DNA of 64,000 nt from assembly GCF_900106955.1 (NCBI RefSeq), contig NZ_FNNI01000006.1:248001-312000 (forward strand), read 5' to 3'. The stretch is from Aidingimonas halophila (GTDB lineage: Bacteria; Pseudomonadota; Gammaproteobacteria; Pseudomonadales; Halomonadaceae). The notes beneath the pieces are model-generated. The model searched no databases and was not told where the DNA came from. It was given only the letters and a program-made list of their open reading frames with translations. This document shows, one piece after another, positions 37,701-46,200 of this stretch. Both the position numbers and the translations under genes were made by a program. The first letter of the stretch is position 1, and every line of letters starts with the position of its first letter.

Positions 37701-39600
37701 CGGCCACTTCGGCGTCGGGCCAGTGGTCCATGAACTGCTGCCAGGCTTCCCGGCCATGTTGCAACGGCGCCTGCTCACCTTCGAGCCGTTGACGCTCGCC
37801 ACGCAGCCGTTCCAGTTCGGCCCGCGCCGACTCCCTGGCAGCGGCCACTTCGTCACGCTCGGCCGTCAGGTCGGCGTGTTCAGCATCCAGTGCTTCCTGC
37901 TGTTCACTCTTCAGCGCCAGCAGTTCGCCAGGCGTGGTATCGGGATGCGCGGCCTTGAATTCGGCGTGCCCTTGCGACGCTTGTTTGAGTTCGCCCATTC
38001 GCGACAGATGCTCTGCCAGCCGGCGGCGTGCCTGATCGGCGGTTTCCTGCACCGCCGCCTCCGTGGCATCGGGATGTTCCAGCTCCGTTTCCGAAAAGAG
38101 CCCCTCGGACAGCGCCTGGGTATAGAAACTCTGGTTATCGGTAAACTCCCGTTGACGGGATTCAAGCTGCTCGCGCTCCTGATCGAGCCGCTCCCATTCG
38201 CTATCCAGCCGGTCGATATCCGTCTTGAGTTCCTTGAGATAGGTGCGGTCGGCAATCACTTCTTCCCGCCAGCGGTTGCCATCCATCGATTCGAAGGTGT
38301 CGGCGGCTTCATCGAGTTGCGACAGGGCACGATATCGTGCCGCATCATCGCTGAATGCCTGACTGTCGGCAAGCCATTCCCGTGCGGCATCGAACGCGAC
38401 ATGACCCACATCTCGGGCCGCCGGCCAATCGGCATCGGGCACGTGAATCAAACGGCGGTGCGAATCGACTCGCGCCCCCCGCTCGGACAACGCCTGTCGG
38501 ACATGCCGCTCCGATTGCCGCGTCAGTCTTGCCAGCAACCACAACGCAACCCGGGGACGCCCGGTATCGCCGGCCACCCAGGCAAGACCGCGGGCCCAAT
38601 CGTCACCGCCCAGCGGAATGCCCGGCAGTCCTGTCAGGGCCTGACCGCCGATCAATCGCTCACTGGCTGCCAGGGCATCATCCATCGCTGCCAGGGACTC
38701 CCTGGCATCGCGTAACGCCTGTCCCTGGTTGTTGAGTGACTCGAGATAGGCCACCTTGTCCTCGGCACGGCCCTGATCGGCTTCCGCCTCGTTCAACCGG
38801 TGACGGAGTTCGGTGACCTTGGTACCGGAGTTGAGGATCACGTCCTCGATGAGTTCCTCTCCTTCATCGGTCTCGCCCTGGGTGGCTCCGGAAAGTATCT
38901 GGGGGGCCAGCACTTCGAAGAAGAAGGCCTGATCGGCGTTTTCTCCGGCACGCGGCCTGATGGCATTGAATATCTGGCTCTTGTCGGCTCCCCCTTCTTT
39001 CTGGAAGGACGCGAGTTGTGCCAGCTCACGACGCGACACATGGGCGCCGACCGCATCCAGCCACTCCTCGCGATTGGCGCTGCGAGTCACACCATGGGCC
39101 CGCATCGCCGCCTGGACATCGGCATTGGCGTACAACGCCAGCTTGCCATCCTCGGTCATATGATGGACCGGCACCTGTTCCAGCCGCCCGGCATAGTGAT
39201 AGAACGACAGGCCACTGCCATCACAGTAACCGTACATGCCGAACACCACAGGTTCACCGGCGACCTCATCCCCGGCGCCGGCAAGCATGTCCTCCTGGCC
39301 ACCGTCACTGCCACCGGTGCGAAATTCGACCCGCAGGTGCGTCCAGCTCCGCCCCTGACCGCCGACGCTCGACGGGGAACACTTGCGGCGCGTGCGGGTC
39401 AGCAGGGTGCGATCCCGCGAGAGCATGCCGATCAATGCCTCGGCCAGCGTGGTCTTGCCAAAACCGTTTTCCATGCTGATGGCACTCGACTGACCACGCA
39501 GATCGAGTAGCAGGTGCCGCATCTTGGCATCCCAGGGAGAGGCGATATCGCCGTGCTTGTTGAGCAGGTTCGCGACTTCGATGCGGTGGATCACGCTCAT
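34729..39600 (-). CDS. MukB/MksB/JetC-like SMC ATPase with atypical Walker motifs
   Basis: 1623-residue SMC-type protein, longer than MukB (about 1490) and MksB/JetC (about 900-1150). N-terminal head with P-loop SMENGFGKTT (Lys49), long heptad coiled coils (about 270-760 and 880-1450) around a hinge-like globular segment (APVVDGEAAAHEAASRLVDA, about 770-870), and C-terminal head with ABC signature DMSEGQREAVSLM (from about 1477). The Walker B region reads VILLDGLFSKLS: Asp1525 is followed by Gly where SMC ATPases carry catalytic Glu, and the first Gly of Walker A is Met. Third gene of a kleisin-kite-SMC operon, overlapping its partner by 4 nt. Likely DNA-loop motor or clamp for chromosome organisation or plasmid defence; which is open. 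Confidence 0.8.
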   Translation of the reverse strand: MSVIHRIEVANLLNKHGDIASPWDAKMRHLLLDLRGQSSAISMENGFGKTTLAEALIGMLSRDRTLLTRTRRKCSPSSVGGQGRSWTHLRVEFRTGGSDGGQEDMLAGAGDEVAGEPVVFGMYGYCDGSGLSFYHYAGRLEQVPVHHMTEDGKLALYANADVQAAMRAHGVTRSANREEWLDAVGAHVSRRELAQLASFQKEGGADKSQIFNAIRPRAGENADQAFFFEVLAPQILSGATQGETDEGEELIEDVILNSGTKVTELRHRLNEAEADQGRAEDKVAYLESLNNQGQALRDARESLAAMDDALAASERLIGGQALTGLPGIPLGGDDWARGLAWVAGDTGRPRVALWLLARLTRQSERHVRQALSERGARVDSHRRLIHVPDADWPAARDVGHVAFDAAREWLADSQAFSDDAARYRALSQLDEAADTFESMDGNRWREEVIADRTYLKELKTDIDRLDSEWERLDQEREQLESRQREFTDNQSFYTQALSEGLFSETELEHPDATEAAVQETADQARRRLAEHLSRMGELKQASQGHAEFKAAHPDTTPGELLALKSEQQEALDAEHADLTAERDEVAAARESARAELERLRGERQRLEGEQAPLQHGREAWQQFMDHWPDAEVAGFWTHKKNELAGLKQSCQEWRQRLETARHRQSQLASLADAAASYAHWHGDAEPVHLRDRLYRQSRELDDEARRLEREEARLRELHEAWLTFHEANEVSPEAWVKDAKARYPRLLRETETLDQRIIDREHYLEQLSGDPLARHAAETEAQRHLDEAGIDYAPLHRVLTSVEAPPDQHRHWLAQAAGHLFAPVVDGEAAAHEAASRLVDAGVGVPVIEAGRLEAMLTTGQSPLGAVQGVETLAVKAALDPAHLEALRKETQQRLEIDRERRTALDEEITRLDPHGDTFALARQAQAAETEDVETALASLERDKAAVALQREQLSPRMSQEALSSIDDYQRYLQEGGDKAVESIAKEVADAEARLADLSPRRDEAERALEQYGATWLAAEQFADAGGIDRLAELDARLQHLAEQEAEASERLDQYAERFETLESRLSSLASRRRDLFADGERERLRRLDAFEREGGEAFMEMASQVEAELDEAVRLAGRRADFDFSRIRAYLEVRDERGGRQKLERDIARLKRELSEIRESRKTRLQEQTTVETRLETGRQAMNWVDQLAIAWLERVRELSAGWSDRLRAHDNLSEISGWPSDHPDVDRLNDALDQWHRLAGAGEGTDTLDTCQQTLLDALGELNLGERSRQRERLARELENHERQLAGSLDEAAASRLFNDTERARLSTLDGAGPGALESLGALHDQLVCQLGEHRERVAKLHASREHIEGTLVERLGSIIADAAGNLDILKRVARRSSEGGAFFEVKASLIDDAAVRELIQQLLADIDEHQAAQRRRQRQGDDSGNTSRRATDKQDELARQIRRRIYRGLFRDVSIRLKHDAIRPHGRLFSLNEDMSEGQREAVSLMWLVKLSEFAIERGLREYPGARQRRGQGGRESVILLDGLFSKLSHRRLIQDSLESLRNTRGRFQMIGLIHNPNYENDPGIFPTYLVGSVIGGQQGQGGHVVVRDGHVLEPASVGRSEGEASVFGIHVTEPSMEES

Positions 39601-40367
39601 GCGGAGGCCTCCTCGGCCGGGGACTCGACAAGGGATTGCAGGTGGGATAGATGGTGTACGCCGACCTGCTCGACTTCGAGGGCACCCAGCAGCGTCTGCT
39701 GCCAGATATCACCCGCGTCGTCATGGCTGTCGCGCACCGGTTCGAGCTGACCGGCACGTACCTGGATGTCGAGGAACGCTCGCACGCGACGGCTGATATC
39801 CTCGCCTCGCTCATCGAGCAGCGCACGACGGGTTTCGGGAGCGGCATCTTCCATCATGCGCAGCGTCTCGAGTTGCTCACGCATCAGCTCGATGAGTTCC
39901 GTGGTCGAGAACGCCGCCTCCTGGTAACGGCTGACATCCGACGGCGCACGGTTGAGACGGGTATACAATAGCGTCTGCATCAGCAACCAAAGCTGCAGAT
40001 ACCATTGGGCCAGTTCGGCACGACTCTCCTGGCGCAGGCGCAGCGCATCGAAGACCGGATCACGGGTATAGAGCGGCGGCAGTTCCAGTTCCGGATCCGG
40101 CAGCAACGCATAGAGACGCGACCCCGGTGCAATGCCCGGGTAATCGCCCGGTTCGAAGATCCGCAGGCGAAGTCCCTGGCCGGCCAGGAAGTCGCGCAAG
40201 GCGTCGCGCTCGGATTCATGGGCGTCATCGATCAGGGCGCAGACATCGCGTTCGGCGAGCTGGCCCTCTCTGGCAGCACGACGCTTCCGTCTGCCACCGG
40301 GTTGGCGTTCCGCCGTGCGATAGCGCAATAAATAGGCGACCACTTCCCCCATTTCAGTCATGTTCAT
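39597..40367 (-). CDS. MksE/JetB-like kite subunit
   Basis: 256-residue soluble protein with no catalytic motif seen. Its place between kleisin-like and SMC genes, overlapping both by 4 nt, its size, and alternating helical segments ending in an acidic tail fit the winged-helix kite subunit (MukE/MksE/JetB, DUF4194-like). A basic patch (RRKRRAAREG) lies near residues 26-35. Assignment rests mainly on context; primary-sequence similarity in this family is low. Confidence 0.65.
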   Translation of the reverse strand: MNMTEMGEVVAYLLRYRTAERQPGGRRKRRAAREGQLAERDVCALIDDAHESERDALRDFLAGQGLRLRIFEPGDYPGIAPGSRLYALLPDPELELPPLYTRDPVFDALRLRQESRAELAQWYLQLWLLMQTLLYTRLNRAPSDVSRYQEAAFSTTELIELMREQLETLRMMEDAAPETRRALLDERGEDISRRVRAFLDIQVRAGQLEPVRDSHDDAGDIWQQTLLGALEVEQVGVHHLSHLQSLVESPAEEASA

Positions 40368-41743
40368 ACGGTATCTTCCTGTGCAAAACGCAGCGAGGGA
40401 GTCACCGCCCCCTCGATACGGCGGCCATCATCCAGCGTGACCACGAAACGACGGGGCTCGATGCCGACCGTCAGGCGTTCATCGAGCAATTGGGTATCCA
40501 CGAAGGTGTTGAGCAGTTGTGCCAGGCAGTCCTCGTCACCGAGACGGTGCCAGGCTTCCTCCAGTGCCTCGGGCAGCGATAGGGGCGACCGGTCCAGACG
40601 TTCGCGCAATGCCGGCCCCTGCGTATCCAGAAAGCGCACCAGCAGGGGATCGTCCTGTGGCACGTCCTGCTGTTCGTCGAACACCAGCGCCGTCGCCCGG
40701 GTTTCCGCACGGCGCGTCTCGATCAGTGGCATCAACGTATCCACCCGCGGTACGACAGTCGTCACGGCGAAGGGCATCATGCGCGGCACGATGGCGTCCC
40801 TCATGGCCGTCGGCAACGGCTGACTCAACAGCCCGCGGGCCAGGTCGGAAAAATCGATCACGCCCATCGACTGTATGCGTCCCTCGGCAATATCCGAAAG
40901 CAGTTCCGACAGCCGCCGGGAAAGATTTTCGATTGCCGTCAGCACCCGCCCAATGGCGCCGGACAGCATGCGCAAGTCCCACTCCTCTTCCTGGGCCTCA
41001 CGCCATTGCTCGAAACGAGACATCACCTCGGGCGTGGACAGTTGCGAACGGGCTCCCAGCAGCGTGTTCTGAATCGTGGACAAGGCATTGTGATAATGGC
41101 GCTCGTTGTCGAGAAAGGCTTGCAGCTTGCCTTCCCGCGAGGGGTTTTCACGCACCCGTCGCAGCTCCTGGGTGAGCCCCCGCGTCGCCATGAGAATCTG
41201 ATTGGTGATATCGGGGATGCGGGCGAAGTCACCTCGCGCCAGTGCAGCCAGTATCTTGGCGGCGTCGTATTCGGAATACAGCAGGTCTTCGACCTGGCTG
41301 GCCAATGTCACCGCCTGACGTCCACTGGGCGTCAGCCGGACCTGGCCTGTATGGCCCTGCTTTTCGATCAGTGCGGTACGCTTCGAGCTGCTGACGGTGC
41401 GCTCCGACGCATCGATATCCGACGACGAGACGCGGTAATGCAATTCACTCGGGGTCGACAGCAGATTGATGACGAACGCCAGATCATCCGCGGGCAGTTC
41501 GGGATAATGATCACGCAGGGCGGCCAGACAGCGTGTCTGGGAGACGAACGCGCTGTTGGTGGTGAAATCCATGTCGAGCAGGAAATCCAGCAGCAGGCAG
41601 CCGAGATCCAGCCAGTAACCATCGCGCAGGCCGCGGCGCTGCTCCTGGCTGACCTGCACGAACGGCGATCCTGGTTCGTGAGCGCTATCGTGCAGATCGA
41701 TCAAACGTGTCGTGGCAAGGAGTAGCTTGCTCCAGGCAGTCAT
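40364..41743 (-). CDS. MksF/JetA-like kleisin subunit
   Basis: 459-residue, mostly helical, soluble protein, first gene of the three-gene SMC operon. Size and order match MksF/JetA (DUF3375-like) kleisins. N-terminal winged-helix-like region about 30-170, middle helical arm with RRLSELLSDI, C-terminal domain about 370-459. No nuclease (JetD/MksG) gene precedes or follows it: upstream is gltD, 63 nt away and on the same strand with no evident terminator, so read-through from gltBD is possible. Confidence 0.66.
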   Translation of the reverse strand: MTAWSKLLLATTRLIDLHDSAHEPGSPFVQVSQEQRRGLRDGYWLDLGCLLLDFLLDMDFTTNSAFVSQTRCLAALRDHYPELPADDLAFVINLLSTPSELHYRVSSSDIDASERTVSSSKRTALIEKQGHTGQVRLTPSGRQAVTLASQVEDLLYSEYDAAKILAALARGDFARIPDITNQILMATRGLTQELRRVRENPSREGKLQAFLDNERHYHNALSTIQNTLLGARSQLSTPEVMSRFEQWREAQEEEWDLRMLSGAIGRVLTAIENLSRRLSELLSDIAEGRIQSMGVIDFSDLARGLLSQPLPTAMRDAIVPRMMPFAVTTVVPRVDTLMPLIETRRAETRATALVFDEQQDVPQDDPLLVRFLDTQGPALRERLDRSPLSLPEALEEAWHRLGDEDCLAQLLNTFVDTQLLDERLTVGIEPRRFVVTLDDGRRIEGAVTPSLRFAQEDTV

Positions 41744-41806
41744 GGGTCGTCCCTGAAGGAAAAACGCCCATTATGCCAATCCTCGCTCTCGCGGTCATCG
41801 GACGTG

Positions 41807-43282
41807 TCAGTCATCCGTGGGCGGTGACTGTGTCGCGAGGCTCGGGGGCAAGCGAGACTCGCCCATCAGATAGCCGTCAATGTGGTGCGCGGCATCACGT
41901 CCCTCCCCGATCGCCCAGACCACCAAAGAGGGACCTCGCCGGCTATCCCCGGTGGTAAAGACCCCCTCAAGGGAGGTCATCATGGACTCATCGGCCGCCA
42001 CCCGACCGCTGTCGGTCAGGGTAATTCCCTGTTGCGCGAGCGCCTGTGCCTGGGCACCACCAAAGCCGATGGCGATCAAGACCAGATCGGCCGCCACTCT
42101 GACGTCATGTTCCAGCACGGTTTTATCGATACGCCGCCCTTGCGTGTCGAGCGTCCACTTGACTCGCTCGGCCATCAGGGCATCGACACGCCCATCACCG
42201 TCCTCATCGACGAACGCAGTGACATCGAGAGCATAGAGCGCCTGACCGCCTTCCTCCAGAGCATAGGTCTGCTCGAAGATGCTCGGCTGCCAGGGCCAGG
42301 GATTGTCCTCCGGGCGTGTAGCGGGCGGCTGATCGCGGACACTGATCTGTGCCACATCCACCGCCCCCTGCCGATGCGCCGTAGCCACACAGTCGGCCCC
42401 TGTATCGCCACCGCCAAGCACCACCACGCGCTTGCCGCCGGCATCGATCGAGACCGGGCCACCCCCTGCCTGGCGCCGATTTTCATCGGTCAGATACGTC
42501 ATCCCGAAGTGAATGCCCGCCAGCTCGCGCCCCGGGACCGACACGTCGCGATGGGCCTGGGCGCCGATGGCAAGACAGACGGCATCCGCACGTTCACGCA
42601 ACTCGGCAAGCGACACGGTCACACCGACCTCGACCTTCGTCTGGAAAACGATCCCCTCTCGGCGTAGTTGATCGAGCCGACGCGTCACCTGGCGCTTGTC
42701 GAACTTGAAATCGGGTATCCCCAGGGTCATGAGGCCGCCAAGGGACTCATCCCGCTCATAGACGGTGACGGTATGGCCGGCGCGATTGAGCTGTTGGGCG
42801 CATGCCAGCCCCGCCGGTCCGCTACCGACAACCGCCACTTGCTTGCCGGTACGGTGCCGCGGCGGTTCAGGCCGAATCCAGTCCATCTCCCAGCCCTTGT
42901 CGACAATGGCCCGTTCGAGACTCTTGATTGCAACCGCGTCGGCATTATAGGCCAGCGTACATGCCGGCTCGCAGGGCGCGGGGCAGGTATAACCGGTGAA
43001 TTCGGGAAAATTGTTGGTGGCATGCAGCCGCTCCAGGGCCTCACGCCACTGGCCGCGATACACCAGATCATTCCATTCGGGAATCAGATTACCGATCGGG
43101 CAGCCGCCATGACAGGTCGGCACACCGCAATCCATACACCGCTCGCCTTGCCGGCGCAGGTGCGCTTCCTCCCAGCTCGGCGCATAGATTTCCCGGTAAT
43201 CCCCCCGTCGTTCGGCAGGGTCGCGCTTACCGATCGCCTCGCGCGGATGCTTCAGAAAACCATCGGGATGCCGTTCATCCAT
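41807..43282 (-). CDS. gltD: Glutamate synthase small subunit
   Basis: NADPH-dependent FAD subunit passing electrons to GltB for glutamine + 2-oxoglutarate to glutamate. 491 residues: N-terminal Fe-S cysteines (CMDCGVPTCHGGCPIGNLIPEWN and CPAPCEPAC), FAD-binding VAVVGSGPAGLACAQQL and NADPH-binding VVVLGGGDTGADCVATA. Its ATG overlaps the gltB stop, so they are coupled. Confidence 0.97.
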   Translation of the reverse strand: MDERHPDGFLKHPREAIGKRDPAERRGDYREIYAPSWEEAHLRRQGERCMDCGVPTCHGGCPIGNLIPEWNDLVYRGQWREALERLHATNNFPEFTGYTCPAPCEPACTLAYNADAVAIKSLERAIVDKGWEMDWIRPEPPRHRTGKQVAVVGSGPAGLACAQQLNRAGHTVTVYERDESLGGLMTLGIPDFKFDKRQVTRRLDQLRREGIVFQTKVEVGVTVSLAELRERADAVCLAIGAQAHRDVSVPGRELAGIHFGMTYLTDENRRQAGGGPVSIDAGGKRVVVLGGGDTGADCVATAHRQGAVDVAQISVRDQPPATRPEDNPWPWQPSIFEQTYALEEGGQALYALDVTAFVDEDGDGRVDALMAERVKWTLDTQGRRIDKTVLEHDVRVAADLVLIAIGFGGAQAQALAQQGITLTDSGRVAADESMMTSLEGVFTTGDSRRGPSLVVWAIGEGRDAAHHIDGYLMGESRLPPSLATQSPPTDD

Positions 43283-46200
43283 CAGGCCACCTCCCGGGCG
43301 ACGGACGGCAATGCCGTCCGGATATCGCGCCCCTCGGACAATTCACGATTGACGATGTCGGCATAGGCTTCGGGGACCACTTTACGCATGCATTTCAACG
43401 TCATCGTCCAGTCATCCAGCAGAGCACGAGCCCGTCGACTCCCGGTGTAGACGAGGTGGTTCTCAAGCAGCCTGCGGACAAGTGCGACGTCGCGATCGTC
43501 CTGGAGCCGTTCCAGTCCGACCCGCTCGGGATTGATGAACGCCGCCAGCGTTCCGTCCTCATCGAACAGATACGCTTCGCCACCACTCATGCCGGCGGCG
43601 AAGTTCTTGCCACATGGTCCGAGAATCAACGCCACGCCGGCCGTCATGTATTCACAGCCATGATCCCCCACGCCTTCGACCACTGCCAGAGCGCCGGAAT
43701 TGCGGACACCGAACCGCTCACCTGCCAGGCCGTTGATATAGGCCTCACCGCGAGTGGCACCAAACAACGCCACATTCCCGATGATGACATTATCGGCCGC
43801 GGCATAACCGGCGGTATCCGGCATCCGAATGGTGAGCAGACCACCGGATAGCCCTTTGCCGACATAGTCATTGGCTTCGCCACACAGATGCAAGCCGATG
43901 CCGTCAGCGACGAATGCCCCGAAGCTCTGCCCGGCCGAACCATGGAGGTGCACGTCCAGACCACAGCCTTCGGGAGGTTGCCCGCCATGGTGCTTGACCC
44001 ACCGCGAGGACAGCAGCGTGCCGACACTACGGTCGCGATTGCACACCGGTGTCTCGAGCCGGACTGTCTCGCCACTCTCGAATGCCTCCGCCGCTCGGGC
44101 AATCAAGCGCTGATCCAGTTTGTCTTCGAGCTGGTGATTCTGCTCACGCGACTTATAGGATGTGTCGCTGGATTCGACGCGGGTCAGTAATGCCGACAGA
44201 TCCAATGAGAATCCGCGAGGGTGTTCCACCCGACGCTCACGCAACCGGTCGACTCGCCCGATCATCTCGCGTAGCGTCCGAAAGCCAAGACGGGCCATGA
44301 TCTCGCGCAACTCTTCGGCAACGAAGCGCATATAGTTGACGACATGCTCGGCCTGACCATCGAATTGCTCACGCAGGCGCGGATCCTGCGTCGCCACGCC
44401 GACCGAACACGTATTGCAGTGGCATTTGCGTAACAAGAGACAGCCGACAACAACCATGGGGGCCGTACCGAACCCGAACTCTTCGGCACCGAGCAGCGCA
44501 GCCATGGCGACGTCCCGTCCGGTCTTCATCCCGCCATCGGCCCGTACGGTGATCCGGGAGCGCAGGCGGTTGGCCATCAGGACTTGATGCGTTTCCGCCA
44601 ATCCCAGTTCCCAGGGCGTGCCGGTGTGCTTGATCGAGGTCTTCTTGGCCGCCCCGGTGCCTCCGGCATCGCCGGAAATCAGCACGGCATCGGCACGGGC
44701 CTTGGCCACCCCGGCCGCAATAGTGCCGACATTGGCCTTGGAAACCAGCTTGACATGAATCTCGGCTTCCGGATTGGCGCATTTGAGATCATGGATCAAC
44801 TGGGCCAGATCCTCGATCGAATAGATATCGTGATGGGGCGGCGGTGAAATCAGTCCCACACCAGGTACGGTAAAGCGGACTTCGGCGATCGCTTCATCGA
44901 CCTTGCCACCCGGCAATTCGCCTCCTTCGCCGGGTTTGGCTCCCTGAGCCATCTTGATCTCGATCTGGCGTGCATTGGCCAGATACTGTGCCGTGACGCC
45001 GAAACGGCCCGAGGCACACTGTTTCATCGAGTTCTCTGCATCCGTACCGAAACGCTCGACCTGTTCGCCGCCTTCGCCACTGCCGGCCTTGCCGCCGATA
45101 CGATTCATGGCAATGGCCATGACTTCGTGGGCCTCGCGTGAGAGGGCGCCGAACGACATCGACCCGGTCCCGAAGCGGGTCAGAATCGAATCGGCGGACT
45201 CCACCTGACCGATGGGAATCGATACCGCCTCATCAATCTCGAAATCGAGCAAGCCTCTTAGCGTCTGCAACCGCTGATCCTGGTCGTTGATGAGTTCCGC
45301 GAAACGACGATAACTTTCCGCGTCATTCTGACGTGCGGCCTGCTGCAGGTAACCGATGGTCTGTGGATTCCATTGGTGCCACTCGCCGTCACGCCGCCAG
45401 TAGAAATCGCCGCCTTGCAAAAGCGGCAGATTACCGGCGATACGGTCACTGTAGGCAACGGTGTGGGCGCGGACGTTGTCGGCATCGATCTCGGCAAGGC
45501 CGATACCCGGAATATGCGCCGGCGTACCGGTGAAATAGTCATCGACCAGCGAGACATCGAGACCGATGCCCTCAAAGGCCTGCGCCCCCTTGTAACTTTC
45601 CAGGGTCGAAATCCCCAGCTTGGCCATGACCTTGAGCAGCCCATCCTCGACGGCCTGCTTGTACGCGTGGCAGGCGGCACCGGCCTCGTCCACTCCGTTC
45701 AGCGATCCCGAGGCATGCAATTGCTCGAGACTGCGGTAGGCCAGCCAGGGATAGACCGCATCCGCTCCATAGCCGATCAGCGTGCAGTGATGATGCACGG
45801 CATAAGGTTCCCCGACACAAAGTATCAATGAGGCCTGACTCCGTTTTCCAGCGCGAATCAAGCCATGGTGGACGGCGCTGACCATGAGCAGAGACGGAAT
45901 CGCCACACGCGTCGCCCCCGCCCGACGATCATCGAGCACCAGCAGGGAGCTACCGCGATCGATCGCGGCTTCCGCGTCCTGTCTCAGTCGCTCGATCACC
46001 TTGGCGAGGTCATCGCCGGGCGCATAGGTGGTGTCGAGGCGGGACACACGCAACCCATCCCGATCCAGCGTCTCGACGGCAGCAAACGAGCGGTCATCGA
46101 GAATCGGTGATTCGAGGCAGAGTCGACGGCAGTGACGCGACGTCGCCTCAAGCAGGCTGCCCTGAGCCCCGAGGTGGGAGCGCAGCGAGGTGACAAGCGA

